From NCBI GenBank assembly GCA_016292805.1, contig JAEDFM010000006.1:11097-75096 (forward strand): 64,000 bases of DNA, in the 5' to 3' direction. The first letter of the stretch is position 1; each line of letters opens with the position of its first letter. The position numbers were made by a program, and so were the translations under genes. The notes beneath the pieces were generated by a model, which saw only the letters and a program-made list of their open reading frames with translations, did no database searches and had not been told where the DNA came from. This document shows, piece by piece, positions 1 to 9,336 of this stretch. Source of the DNA: Treponema sp. GTDB lineage: Bacteria; Spirochaetota; Spirochaetia; Treponematales; Treponemataceae.

Positions 1-132
1 AAAGAATATCAGTTCCGATACATTCTGGATGGTATAAAATGGGAAAACGACTGGAATGCGGATAAATACATTCCTGCTCCATTCTCAAATGCAGATAACT
101 CGGTAGTTGTTTGTATTTGCGATAAAAAGTAA
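1..132 (+). CDS. C-terminal end of a CBM48 / isoamylase N-domain-like protein (partial)
   Basis: The window opens inside a reading frame of 43 codons that ends at TAA 130-132. The residues (YQFRYILDG, WENDWNADKY, NSVVV) match the glycogen-recognition early-set domain of CBM48 / isoamylase N-terminal proteins, in which a Tyr-Phe-Arg strand is followed by a Trp-Asn-Asp turn. The start and the rest of the protein lie outside the window, so whether it is a stand-alone carbohydrate-binding protein or the tail of a larger one cannot be told. It is followed directly by a strong hairpin terminator. Confidence 0.7.
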   Translation, partial: KEYQFRYILDGIKWENDWNADKYIPAPFSNADNSVVVCICDKK

Positions 133-140
133 TGCAATTC

Positions 141-170
141 CCCACTGCTTTTGCGGTGGGTATTTTTTTT
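141..170 (+). terminator. Intrinsic terminator after the CBM48 gene
   Basis: An 8-bp stem (CCCACTGC / GCGGTGGG, one G-U pair) with a TTTT loop lies at 141-160 and is followed by TATTTTTTTT at 161-170. Only 14 bases separate it from the ribosome binding site of the next gene, so that gene either reads through or starts transcription at or inside the hairpin. Confidence 0.85.
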
Positions 171-199
171 TAAACTTTAAATATTTAGGAGTAGTTTTA

Positions 200-1951
200 A
201 TGGCAAAAACAGAAACTAGAATTCCATGGGCATTCCTTGATGAATATCGTGGAAAAGAAATTCAGGGAGAATGGCCTACATTCCCAGAATTGTTAGCAAT
301 TCAGGCAAAACGCTTTGCTGGTCGTCCGTATTTTACAGATTTTGATGGACCAAATGGTTCTAAAAGAAGCTGGACTTATGAACAGGTTTATGACTGTGTA
401 ATTCAGATTGCAGAATTTATGCTTTCTAAGGGAATTAAAAAAGGCGACAGAATTGCAGTTAGTGGAAAAAACTCTCCTGAATGGGGAATGGTTTATCTTG
501 CAGCTTTTTTTGCCAGTGCAATTATTGTTCCTGTTGATAATGGACTTCATCAGTATGAGGTTGAAAATATTGTAAAAACTGCTGAACCAAAGCTTTTCTT
601 CTGTGAAGATGATAAATATGATTATCTTAAATCAGAATTTAAGAAGATGAAGGTTTTTTCTTTAACTCCTGAAAAAGAAGATTATGTTTTAAATCTTAAA
701 GCAGAAAAAACTGTAAAATACAATGAACCTGTTAAATGCCATGATACTGCCGCTATTTTGTTTACTTCTGGAACAACAGGAAATCCAAAAGGTGTAATGC
801 TTTCTCATACAAATCTTATTTGTGATGGATATATTGCTCAGACTCATCTTTTAATTAAAGAAACAGATGTATTTTATGCTTTGCTTCCTATTCATCATGC
901 TTATACAATGCAGGCAGCTTTTATTTGTCCATTGGAAGTTGGTGCAGAAATTGTATTTGGAAAGAGCATGGCTGTAACAAGGCTTATGAAAGAATTAAAG
1001 GAAGGAAAGATTTCCATTATGCTGGGTGTTCCTTTACTTTATAACAAACTTTTGTCAGGTATAAATAAAGGTATTCGTTCTAAGGGTGCTTTTGTTGCCG
1101 GTGTTATGTCTGTTCTTCGTGGCTTTTCATTCTTTATTAAAAAACTTACTGGCAAAAATCTTGGAAAGAAGATTTTTAAACCTGTTCTTCAGCAGGCAAA
1201 TATTTATACACTTCGTGTAGCTATTTGTGGTGGTGGTCCATTGGCAAAATCTGTTTTTAAACAGTATCAGGCTATGGGTATTGATTTTATTCAGGGATAT
1301 GGACTTACAGAAACTTCACCTATCATTGCATTGAATCCTCTGGAGCATTTTAAACTAGAATCTGTAGGACAGGCTTTCTATCCTTACATGGAAGCTAAGA
1401 TTATTAACAGTGATGCTGCTGAACAGACTGGTGACCGTAAAGTTGGTGAAATTGTTGTAAAAGGACCAATGGTTATGCAGGAGTATTACAATATGCCTGA
1501 AGCAACAGCTGCAATGTATACAGAGGACGGCTTCTTTAAGACTGGTGACTTAGGATGGATGGATAAAGAGAACTACATTATGCTTTGTGGTCGTGCTAAA
1601 AACCTTATTGTTACAAACGGTGGAAAAAATGTTTATCCTGAAGAAATTGAAGATGCATTCCAGCTTTATGATGATGTTAAACAGGTAACAGTTCAGGGCT
1701 ACTATAAAGATGGTGATGAAACTTGCGAAGAAATTGAAGCTTTAATTTATCCAAGTGATGATTTATATACAACTCTTGGTTTAGAACGCACGGAAGAAAT
1801 TCAGCCAGAAGTTCAGGAATATATAGAGAAAATTGTCAGCAAGGTAAATAAAAACTTCCAGTCATATTCGCAGATTTCTAAAGTAACAATTCTTAAGGAA
1901 CCTTTGGAAATGACTACTTCTTTGAAAGTTAAGAGAAACTACAAAAAGTAA
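200..1951 (+). CDS. Long-chain acyl-CoA synthetase (AMP-forming ligase)
   Basis: A 583-residue adenylate-forming enzyme that activates a fatty acid with ATP and joins it to CoA. The P-loop-like motif TSGTTGNPKGVMLSH is at about residues 187-201, YGLTETSP at about 366-373, and the hinge region TGDLGWMDKENY followed by GRAKNLIVTNGGKNVYPEEIE at about 448-484, in the usual family order. The start at 200 is chosen because TTAGGAG lies 9-15 bases upstream; the frame stays open for 31 more codons upstream but those run through the terminator. Substrate chain length cannot be read from the sequence. It is probably a membrane-associated cytoplasmic enzyme for exogenous fatty acids, as in other spirochaetes that depend on host lipids; that role is inference. 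Confidence 0.88.
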   Translation: MAKTETRIPWAFLDEYRGKEIQGEWPTFPELLAIQAKRFAGRPYFTDFDGPNGSKRSWTYEQVYDCVIQIAEFMLSKGIKKGDRIAVSGKNSPEWGMVYLAAFFASAIIVPVDNGLHQYEVENIVKTAEPKLFFCEDDKYDYLKSEFKKMKVFSLTPEKEDYVLNLKAEKTVKYNEPVKCHDTAAILFTSGTTGNPKGVMLSHTNLICDGYIAQTHLLIKETDVFYALLPIHHAYTMQAAFICPLEVGAEIVFGKSMAVTRLMKELKEGKISIMLGVPLLYNKLLSGINKGIRSKGAFVAGVMSVLRGFSFFIKKLTGKNLGKKIFKPVLQQANIYTLRVAICGGGPLAKSVFKQYQAMGIDFIQGYGLTETSPIIALNPLEHFKLESVGQAFYPYMEAKIINSDAAEQTGDRKVGEIVVKGPMVMQEYYNMPEATAAMYTEDGFFKTGDLGWMDKENYIMLCGRAKNLIVTNGGKNVYPEEIEDAFQLYDDVKQVTVQGYYKDGDETCEEIEALIYPSDDLYTTLGLERTEEIQPEVQEYIEKIVSKVNKNFQSYSQISKVTILKEPLEMTTSLKVKRNYKK

Positions 1952-1974
1952 GTTTTATCATTTATACTATTAGT

Positions 1975-3144
1975 ATGCCAGCTATTAATACAGATTTACT
2001 TGCAAAAAGAGTTCTATTTTGTTTCGTTCTTGTATTCGAAATGTGTAGTCTGAGACTTTGTGCCGAAGATGTTACTCCTGCCAAAGCTCAGGTTATGCGA
2101 GAATCCTTTGTGTCTGAAGCAAAAACTCTTGTTGGTGCACCTTATGTTTACGGAGCTGTTGGTCCTGATTCTTTTGACTGTTCAGGCCTTATTTATTACG
2201 CAGCCCGTAAATCTGTTCAGATTCAACTTCCAAGAACAGCTAAGTCAATTTACAATTACTGTAAAATTGTTCCCGATAAGGACCGCGAAATAGGTGATTT
2301 GTTATTTTTTAAAACTACCAGTTCCGATTCTATTTCTCATGTAGGTATTTATATTGGAAACAATCAGTTCATTTCTGCAATCAGCGATGGTCCAAATACT
2401 GGTGTTATTGTTTCTTCCCTTAAACAGGATTACTGGAAACCTAAGTATGTATGTACTGGTAAATTCCTGAAATCTGGTATCAGTAATGATGTAATTGAGG
2501 AAGATGTTAAACCTGAAACTCCAAAATCAACAACTACAACAAAAGCAGATACAACTGCTAAAGCTTCGGCTCCTGACCAGACAAAAACTGTAAAGGATTT
2601 TAAAGGCTCTTCTTTCCGTAATTTGGATGGCAGTATTGCAGAAAATGTGATTTTTGATTGTGCCAGCTTTTTTGATTGGTCACTCTTTACTCCAAATGAA
2701 GTTATGTTCCGTTTTAGGGGCGTAGATATTCAGACAGGAGTGCGTTATGCAAAATGGCTTTTAGAACCTGGCTTTGATTTAGCACTTAGAATCAATACAA
2801 GTCAAAAGCTGTTCCAGATGCCTTTACTTTTTACAGCAACTGTTAATGATTATTTTAAATTTTACGCCGGACCTGTAATTTCTTTTGGCCACGGTTGTTT
2901 AGTAGGTAGTGATAAGGAAATAAAAGCTTCCTTCTTCCCAGGAATTATTGGATTGTCTTTATCTACACCTGCAATAGAAGCTGGTTCAACTAAAATTCAG
3001 GTGGTGCAGGATATAAGTTATACAATCTTCAATAATACAGACGATTCTGCCTTAAAGTTTAAAGAATCAATTGGCGCAGGACTTGTAATGTATACAGGAA
3101 TAAGAGTAAGCTTCCCTTTAAGTATTTTTATGAGCGGTAAGTAA
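1975..3144 (+). CDS. Exported NlpC/P60 (C40) peptidase-like protein
   Basis: 389 residues. A hydrophobic N-terminal segment (residues about 10-28) looks like a signal peptide. Residues about 38-165 form an NlpC/P60 domain: the catalytic Cys is in DSFDCSGLIYY (about residue 69) and the His in ISHVGIYIG (about 122), with GDLLFF between them. Such domains cut peptide bonds in peptidoglycan stems, so it likely acts in the periplasm on the cell wall. A Thr/Lys-rich linker (about 180-205) leads to a C-terminal domain of about 180 residues, rich in beta-type sequence, that I do not recognise. No Shine-Dalgarno is visible, and TATACT lies 7-12 bases upstream of the ATG, so the mRNA may be leaderless. 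The next gene starts within its stop codon (TAATG). Confidence 0.82.
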   Translation: MPAINTDLLAKRVLFCFVLVFEMCSLRLCAEDVTPAKAQVMRESFVSEAKTLVGAPYVYGAVGPDSFDCSGLIYYAARKSVQIQLPRTAKSIYNYCKIVPDKDREIGDLLFFKTTSSDSISHVGIYIGNNQFISAISDGPNTGVIVSSLKQDYWKPKYVCTGKFLKSGISNDVIEEDVKPETPKSTTTTKADTTAKASAPDQTKTVKDFKGSSFRNLDGSIAENVIFDCASFFDWSLFTPNEVMFRFRGVDIQTGVRYAKWLLEPGFDLALRINTSQKLFQMPLLFTATVNDYFKFYAGPVISFGHGCLVGSDKEIKASFFPGIIGLSLSTPAIEAGSTKIQVVQDISYTIFNNTDDSALKFKESIGAGLVMYTGIRVSFPLSIFMSGK

Positions 3145-3737
3145 TGAAACCAATTATTTTTGCTTTATGTACAGTTCTTTCTCTGTTTTTAATGTCCTGT
3201 ACTTCAGAAATCAATATTAATTCTACAGATAAAGGTGTGGAATTTTCTTTTAATGGTGTGGCACAAAAAGGCTTTGAAAAACTGGTTAAATCTCTGGGTG
3301 CCGAAAATCAGAATTTTATTGATTCTGTTCAAATTACTGATGAATTAACTAAAGCCGGATTTTCTGCGGTTGATGTAAAACAGAAAAATTTAGCAGATTT
3401 ATCCATTTTTATGACAGCAGCAAACAAAAATAATTTTCTTTTTGAATCTGGTGTTGTAGTAATGGAAAATAATATTTATAAAGCAGATTTTTCCAGAGAC
3501 AAACTTAAAGTTTTTTACGAAAAAGCAGATGCGCAGGTAATTCAGGTTATGGATTTGCTTCTGGCACCAGTTTTTAATGATGAGGAAATGACTGTGGAAG
3601 AATATCTGGAAGTTATTGCTGCCTTTTACGGTGATTCTGTTGCAGAAGAGCTTAAAACCAGTAAGGTAAAGGTTATTTCAAAGGGGTGGGCAAAAAACTA
3701 TTCTTTACCAGAAATTCTTTGCGGATATTGTGATTAG
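3144..3737 (+). CDS. Lipoprotein of unknown function
   Basis: 197 residues. A lipoprotein signal peptide ends in the lipobox LMSC, with Cys19 as the lipid-modified residue. The mature part is acidic and soluble, and I do not recognise a family. Its ATG shares one base with the stop codon of the NlpC/P60 gene, so the two are translationally coupled and the lipoprotein probably works at the envelope with that peptidase. After the stop comes a small GGGGA/TCCCC hairpin without a T tract. Confidence 0.75.
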   Translation: MKPIIFALCTVLSLFLMSCTSEININSTDKGVEFSFNGVAQKGFEKLVKSLGAENQNFIDSVQITDELTKAGFSAVDVKQKNLADLSIFMTAANKNNFLFESGVVVMENNIYKADFSRDKLKVFYEKADAQVIQVMDLLLAPVFNDEEMTVEEYLEVIAAFYGDSVAEELKTSKVKVISKGWAKNYSLPEILCGYCD

Positions 3738-3824
3738 TTTGTAGGGGAAAATCCCCACCCATTCTTACGAATTTTGAATAGATTTATACAACGATAATTT
3801 TTTATACTCCTTTATATTATAACC

Positions 3825-5450
3825 ATGAGTAAAGCAATTTTTGTTAATCAAATTGGATATTTAGTTGATGGTTTAAAAGCGGGCTATGTTACAGCCAAAG
3901 CCGCTGAAGCAGCAGACGGAACTTTTGTTTTAAAAACTCCAGAAAATCAGATTGTATATACTGGAAAACTTGGGCTGCCTGTAGAAGATCGTATAGCAGG
4001 GGCTCCGTATTGTTGTGCAGATTTTTCTGATTTTATTCAATCTGGTAAATATATTTTAAGCGTCGGTGATAATGACAGTTACATTTTTGAAATTGGCGAA
4101 AAAATTTATGAATCACTCTATGTTTCAATTTTAAGATACTTTACTTTATCTCGTTGTGGTTGCACCGTTAATCATCCTGTATTTGGACATGAACCTTGCC
4201 ATGCTTCAGTTGCAGAAATTTACGGAGAACCTGGTAAAACAAGAAATGTCCTTGGTGGCTGGCACGATGCTGGTGATTATGGACGATATGTAGTTGCAGG
4301 TACAAAAACCGTATTAGATCTTCTTGTTGCTTACAAAGCGTTGCAGATGAAGGGTGATAAAGAAAGTCTTAATCTGTTTGATATTCTTGATGAAACTCGG
4401 TTTGAACTGGAATGGCTTTTGCAGATGCAGAGAGAAGATGGTGCAGTTTATCACAAAATCAGTACATACCATTTCTGTGGTTTTATTACTCCAGAAGCAG
4501 ATAATGAAAAAATTGTTCTTGCACCTGTTTCAACTGCAGCTACTGCAGACTTTGCAGGTTGTCTTGCCTATGCCTCTATGTATTATAAGGATATTGATTC
4601 TGCCTTTGCAGATAAACTCCTTGCAGCTGCCACAAAAGCTCAAGATTATCTTTTTGCACATGAAGATGAATTGTATAAAAATCCTCCAGAAATCAGAACT
4701 GGTGAATATGGTGACCGCAATGTAGAGGATGAACGTTTTCTTGCAGCTGCCGGACTTTTTGCTGCTACTGGAAAAGAAGAGTATAAAAAAGCTGCCGAAG
4801 AAATTTGGGAAAAAGCTCATGCTGTATTAAACGAAGGTACTATTTGTGGTAACAAGCACTATTTTGCAGGTTTTGGCTGGGGCAATGTAGGTGCTTATGG
4901 TATGGAGATTCTTATTCATAGTGGTCGTTTGGCAGAAGATGATCCATTTAGATTAAAGATATTAGAATCTATTATGGAGCGTGCTGAACAGCTTATGGCC
5001 AAAGTTAATACTGCTTCTTTTGGAACAAGTCATGAATTTGTTTTCTGGGGAAGTAATGGTTATGTTTGCGACAATGCTCATATTTTAATTCTGGCTGCAA
5101 ATTTTGTTGATGAAGAAAAACGTGGGGAATACTACAAAGCTGTACAAAAGCAATTCAATTATATTCTTGGTTGTAATCCAATGGGAATGTGTTATGTAAC
5201 TGGCTTTGGTTCTGAAAGTACTAAGCAACCTCATCATCGACCAAGTGGGGCTTTAAAAACTTTAATGCCTGGAATGCTAGCCGGTGGTCCTGCAGAAGGT
5301 CTGGTGGACCCTACAATTAAAGAAGCCTACGGTGGCAGAAATATTGCTCCATTAAATTGTTATCTTGATCATATTCATAGCTATAGTTCAAACGAAGTTG
5401 CAATTTACTGGAATTCTCCGTTTGTACTTCTTTGCGCCTGCTGTATGTAG
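3825..5450 (+). CDS. Glycoside hydrolase family 9 endoglucanase, no signal peptide
   Basis: 541 residues. An N-terminal Ig-like CelD_N domain (about 1-85, starting IFVNQIGYL) precedes the (alpha/alpha)6 catalytic domain. The signature GGWHDAGDYGRYVV (about 145-158) carries the paired Asp residues, and the C-terminal signature YLDHIHSYSSNEVAIYWNS (about 515-533) fits the GH9 pattern with its catalytic Glu. Activity on beta-1,4-glucan or cello-oligosaccharides is expected. The protein begins MSKAIFVNQ with no signal peptide, so it is probably cytoplasmic and trims imported oligosaccharides. A TATTAT hexamer lies 5-10 bases upstream of the ATG and no Shine-Dalgarno is seen, which suggests a leaderless transcript. 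Confidence 0.92.
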   Translation: MSKAIFVNQIGYLVDGLKAGYVTAKAAEAADGTFVLKTPENQIVYTGKLGLPVEDRIAGAPYCCADFSDFIQSGKYILSVGDNDSYIFEIGEKIYESLYVSILRYFTLSRCGCTVNHPVFGHEPCHASVAEIYGEPGKTRNVLGGWHDAGDYGRYVVAGTKTVLDLLVAYKALQMKGDKESLNLFDILDETRFELEWLLQMQREDGAVYHKISTYHFCGFITPEADNEKIVLAPVSTAATADFAGCLAYASMYYKDIDSAFADKLLAAATKAQDYLFAHEDELYKNPPEIRTGEYGDRNVEDERFLAAAGLFAATGKEEYKKAAEEIWEKAHAVLNEGTICGNKHYFAGFGWGNVGAYGMEILIHSGRLAEDDPFRLKILESIMERAEQLMAKVNTASFGTSHEFVFWGSNGYVCDNAHILILAANFVDEEKRGEYYKAVQKQFNYILGCNPMGMCYVTGFGSESTKQPHHRPSGALKTLMPGMLAGGPAEGLVDPTIKEAYGGRNIAPLNCYLDHIHSYSSNEVAIYWNSPFVLLCACCM

Positions 5451-5487
5451 AATAAGGAATAATTTTTTATTATTCCAACTACAAAGT

Positions 5488-5516
5488 TTCACAATCTCCT
5501 GAATTTGTATTATATT
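5488..5516 (+). promoter_or_regulatory. Sigma-70 type promoter of the ABC exporter operon
   Basis: TTCACA (5488-5493), 17 bp, TATATT (5511-5516). Each hexamer differs from consensus by one base. The expected transcription start near 5523 leaves about 45 bases of leader before the ATG at 5568. Confidence 0.5.
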
Positions 5517-5567
5517 TAAAGATACACAAAATTAAAAAATATAATGGTAAACTCAGGAGGTTTTCCT

Positions 5568-6524
5568 ATGATTGAAGTTTCCCACGTTTCCCGTAATTTT
5601 GGGGACTTTCGTGCGGTAAATGATGTAAGTTTTTCCATTCCAACAGGACAGATTATTGGTCTTTTAGGACCAAACGGTGCCGGAAAAACTACTACAATGC
5701 GAATGATAACTGGTTATCTTGAACCATCAGATGGCCAGATTTTAATTGATGGAGTTGATATTGCCACAGCTCCTGTAGAATCAAAACAGAAAATCGGTTA
5801 CATGCCAGAATCTGCTCCACTTTATGGAGATATGATTGTTGAAGATTATTTAAAATATGTTGCCGATATTCACGGTCAGAATCCAGAAGAGAAAGTTGCT
5901 TTACTTTGCCAGGAATGTGGCCTTAAAGAAGTAATGAGCAAAAATATCAGCGAGCTTTCCCGTGGTAACCGTCAGCGTGTTGCTCTTGCTCATGCACTTA
6001 TGAACGATCCTGAAATTCTTATTCTTGATGAACCAACTTCAGGTCTGGACCCTAACCAGGTAGAAGATGTTCGTGCAATTATTCGCGAAATTGGTAAAAC
6101 AAGAACTGTAATTATTTCAACACATATTTTGAGCGAAGTTGAAACTCTTTGTAGCCGAGCCATTATTATTTCTGGTGGAAAACTTGTTGCTGATAATTCA
6201 ATTGAAGAATTAAAGGAGAAGTTTGGACACGATACTTTAGTTCGGGTTACAACAGGTGCTGTAGATTTCCAGAAAATTGAAGCAGCATTGGCTTCTGTAG
6301 ATGGAGTTGCCAAAATTATTGAAAATTCTAAGTTCCAGTTGAATGGTACAGATGTAATGGAAGTTTCTGTTTCAGTAAACGGCGAAAAAGAAATTCGTCC
6401 TGCAATCTGTAAAAAACTTGTAGAAGCTGGTGTAGATCTTTATGAGCTTTCATTAGAAAAGAACAGTCTTGAAGATGTATTCCGTGCAGTTACTGGTGCA
6501 GCCAGCGAAAGTGAGGCAAAGTAA
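5568..6524 (+). CDS. ABC transporter ATP-binding protein (GldA/NosF type)
   Basis: 318 residues. Walker A GPNGAGKTT (about 34-42), ABC signature ELSRGNRQRVALA and Walker B ILILDEPTSGLDP with the H-loop THILSEVETL are all intact. The roughly 90 residues after the nucleotide-binding domain form the C-terminal extension usual in ABC-2 type exporters. The start at 5568 is chosen because a perfect AGGAGG lies at 5555-5560; an in-frame ATG 8 codons upstream would put that site inside the gene. It heads an operon in which the permease ATG follows its stop codon with no gap. The cargo is unknown. Confidence 0.92.
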   Translation: MIEVSHVSRNFGDFRAVNDVSFSIPTGQIIGLLGPNGAGKTTTMRMITGYLEPSDGQILIDGVDIATAPVESKQKIGYMPESAPLYGDMIVEDYLKYVADIHGQNPEEKVALLCQECGLKEVMSKNISELSRGNRQRVALAHALMNDPEILILDEPTSGLDPNQVEDVRAIIREIGKTRTVIISTHILSEVETLCSRAIIISGGKLVADNSIEELKEKFGHDTLVRVTTGAVDFQKIEAALASVDGVAKIIENSKFQLNGTDVMEVSVSVNGEKEIRPAICKKLVEAGVDLYELSLEKNSLEDVFRAVTGAASESEAK

Positions 6525-7256
6525 ATGAGTGATAAGAAAAGAAAAAATCCTACATTTGTAATTATGCGCCGCGAACTCCGTGCTTACTTTACTAGTCCGG
6601 TTGCTTATATTGTTTCAGCATTGTTCCTGATTGTATGTGGTGTTTGGTTCTTTATGCTGAATGCTTTTTATTTGCAGAATCGTGCAGAATTAAGAGGCTT
6701 CTTTGGAAGTTTACCATTAATTCTTTCCTTCTTTGTTCCAGCTTTAACAATGCGTCTTTTTAGTGAGGAACGCCGTGTTGGTTCTATTGAAACTTTAATG
6801 ACATTACCTGTAACAGAAGTAAATGTTGTTCTTGGAAAATATTTTGCCAGCCTTATTGGTACTTTAGCAATGATTGCTCCTACAGTGTTCTTTGCCGTTA
6901 CCTGCGAAATTTTTGGTTCTCCAGATTACGGTCCAATTGCAGGTGGTTATTTAGGTGCTATTTTCCTTGCAGCCAGCTTTACTGCAATCGGATTATTTGC
7001 TTCTTCAGTTACAAAGAATCAGATTCTTGCATTCTTTACAGGTTGTATTATCTGTGTAGTTTTAACTTTGCTTAATTCTATGTTGATTTTCCTTCCTGCT
7101 GCTATTGTAGATTTGTTGAGCTTCCTTTCAATCAGCCAGCACTTTAGTTTGATTTCTCGTGGTGTAATTGATACACGAGATATTTTGTATTTTATTTCAT
7201 TAACTGCACTTTTCATTGTATTTACAATTAAAGTTCAGCAGAACAGTAAACGTTAG
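6525..7256 (+). CDS. ABC-2 type permease (GldF-like)
   Basis: 243 residues with about six hydrophobic segments. The N-terminal part (RRELRAYFTSPVAYIV) and the motif RLFSEERRVGSIETLMTLPVTE are typical of ABC-2 membrane subunits of the GldF / CcmB-like group. It pairs with the ATPase upstream (adjacent codons) and the GldG-like protein downstream (12-bp gap with a GGAGG site). Such complexes export lipids, polysaccharides or proteins; in spirochaetes, which do not glide in the Bacteroidetes way, the substrate is not known. Confidence 0.88.
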   Translation: MSDKKRKNPTFVIMRRELRAYFTSPVAYIVSALFLIVCGVWFFMLNAFYLQNRAELRGFFGSLPLILSFFVPALTMRLFSEERRVGSIETLMTLPVTEVNVVLGKYFASLIGTLAMIAPTVFFAVTCEIFGSPDYGPIAGGYLGAIFLAASFTAIGLFASSVTKNQILAFFTGCIICVVLTLLNSMLIFLPAAIVDLLSFLSISQHFSLISRGVIDTRDILYFISLTALFIVFTIKVQQNSKR

Positions 7257-7268
7257 GAGGGCAGTAGA

Positions 7269-9335
7269 ATGAAAAAGTTTTTAAACTGGCTTAAAGGTCC
7301 TAAATCAGATTTTGCTTTATTTATAGTGCTAATAATTCTGGTAAACTTAGTAGCACACAATGCTTTTGTACGCTTTGACCTTACAGCGCCAAAATCATAT
7401 ACACTTTCTAAAGCAAGTAAAACAATTGTAAAAAATCTGGAAGAACCACTTTCTATTCGTGTGTTCTTTGATGATACTCTTCCAGCTCCATACAACTCAA
7501 TTGCTCAGTACATAAAGGATATTCTTTTTGAATATAAAAATGCAGGCAATAAACAGTTCTCTGTTGCTTACATGGATATGTCAAAACAGGAAAACCGTGA
7601 GCTGGCAGGAAGTCTTGGTTTGCGTGAAATGCAGATTCAGGAAATCAAAAATAATGAAGTTGGTTTTAAATCTGGCTTTATGGGAATGATTCTTACTTAT
7701 GGTGACAACATTGAAATCATGGATAGAATTACTTCTACAGAAGGTCTGGAATATAACATCACTTCAAAAATTACAAAGATGATTAATACTGCTGTTTCAC
7801 TTGAAAGCTTGAAGAACGGTAAAAAAATGACAGCTACGCTTTATGTATCTGATTCATTAAAACGTCTTCATATTAATGGTGCAGATCAGGTTGAAAAAAT
7901 TGTTAGAGATTCTGTTGCTGAAGTTAATAAGAAAAATCAGGATTGTCTTGATTTTAATGTCATCAGTCCAGCTTCTGGTGATGTTGATGCATTAGCACAG
8001 CAGTATGGAATTCAGAAAATTGGATTCCAGAATTCTAACAAGCAGGAAGAAAATGCAGGTCTTGGACTTGTTGTTCAGTACGAAGAAAACTTTAAATTAA
8101 TTCCAATTACAGTACAGCGTGGATTCTTTGGTTATGGAATTGATGGTCTTGAAGGACTTTCAGAAGCAATCGCAGAAAATATGCATGCACTTATTACAAA
8201 GGTTTCTTCTATTGGATATATTACAGGTCATAACGAGCTTGACCATATGGATGATACTTATTGTGGATTTCTTGATAGAGCTCTTGCTTCAATGTACAAG
8301 ATTGAAGATATTGATTTGAACACTGCTGATATTCCAGCAACAATTGGTACAATCATGATTAATGGACCTCAGTATGATTATACTGAAGAAGAATTGTATA
8401 AGATTGACCAGTTTATTATGCGTGGTGGAAATGTATTGTTCTTTGTTGATGGTATGAATCAGGATGGAACAGCACAGTACACTGGTGGTCAGTCATTTGT
8501 TCCAAACGAAATCAATATTGACCGTTTGTTAATGGCTTACGGAATTGACCGCAAACATAATATGGTTTTTGATAAACAGTGTTTTATTAACAATCAGACA
8601 CAGTACGGTAAACTTAATTACTACTGGGCTCCAGAATTACAGAAAGGTCAGCTGGCTAAGAAAAATCCTATTACAAAGAATCTTGGATATGTTTACATGT
8701 TCCAGAATGGTGAACTTGATTTATCTGCTGCCAGAGAAAATAAAGATGTAAAGGTTACAGTTCTTGCAAAATCATCTGACGAAGCCTGGACAATGGATAA
8801 TAATATTATGTTGAATCCAATGGCTCTTAATCCTCCTGCAGAATTAAAGTCTTATGATTTAGTTGCACTTGTAGAAGGTAAATTCAAGAGTGCATTTGCA
8901 TCAGCTCCTGTTGCAGAAGATGAAAATCATGATGATTCAATTACGTCATCAACTCATCTTAGTTCAAGCGTTCGTCCTGGAAAAATCTTTGTTTCAAACT
9001 CATCTTACATTACAACTCGTAATGTAATTAATGAAACTGCTAATACTCCTGCGGCAATGTTTGTTTTGAACTCTGTTGATTATATGAATGGTAATGTTGA
9101 TTTGTGTACAATGCGTTCAAAGAGCATTTCTGCAAATACTTTGACAATTAAATCAAACGGAGCAGCAATCTTCTGGAAATACTTTAATGAAGTTGGTCTT
9201 GCAGCTTTAGTTGCTTTAGCAGGATTATTGGTTTGGAGATTACGTTCAAAAAGACGTAAGGCAATCAATGCAAAATACAATCCAAACGATACACGTACAA
9301 TTGTTAAAGAAAAGAAGAATGTAAAAGGTGAATAA
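7269..9335 (+). CDS. GldG-like ABC transporter auxiliary protein
   Basis: 688 residues. A membrane segment lies near residues 16-34 and another near 640-660, with a large extracytoplasmic region between them and a basic cytoplasmic tail (RRLRSKRRK). The start (KSYTLSKASKTIVKNLEEPLSIRVFF) is characteristic of the GldG / ABC-type uncharacterized auxiliary family, and the middle contains the GATase-like fold with segments such as IMINGPQYDYTEEELYKIDQFIMRGGNVLFFVDG. It belongs to the same operon as the ATPase and the permease. Function beyond being the third component of the exporter is not established. Confidence 0.85.
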   Translation: MKKFLNWLKGPKSDFALFIVLIILVNLVAHNAFVRFDLTAPKSYTLSKASKTIVKNLEEPLSIRVFFDDTLPAPYNSIAQYIKDILFEYKNAGNKQFSVAYMDMSKQENRELAGSLGLREMQIQEIKNNEVGFKSGFMGMILTYGDNIEIMDRITSTEGLEYNITSKITKMINTAVSLESLKNGKKMTATLYVSDSLKRLHINGADQVEKIVRDSVAEVNKKNQDCLDFNVISPASGDVDALAQQYGIQKIGFQNSNKQEENAGLGLVVQYEENFKLIPITVQRGFFGYGIDGLEGLSEAIAENMHALITKVSSIGYITGHNELDHMDDTYCGFLDRALASMYKIEDIDLNTADIPATIGTIMINGPQYDYTEEELYKIDQFIMRGGNVLFFVDGMNQDGTAQYTGGQSFVPNEINIDRLLMAYGIDRKHNMVFDKQCFINNQTQYGKLNYYWAPELQKGQLAKKNPITKNLGYVYMFQNGELDLSAARENKDVKVTVLAKSSDEAWTMDNNIMLNPMALNPPAELKSYDLVALVEGKFKSAFASAPVAEDENHDDSITSSTHLSSSVRPGKIFVSNSSYITTRNVINETANTPAAMFVLNSVDYMNGNVDLCTMRSKSISANTLTIKSNGAAIFWKYFNEVGLAALVALAGLLVWRLRSKRRKAINAKYNPNDTRTIVKEKKNVKGE

Positions 9336-9336
9336 T

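Noticed and set aside
5456..5476. GGAATAAT/ATTATTCC hairpin after the GH9 gene
   Set aside because: All AT except two pairs and with no T tract after the stem; too weak to call as a terminator.
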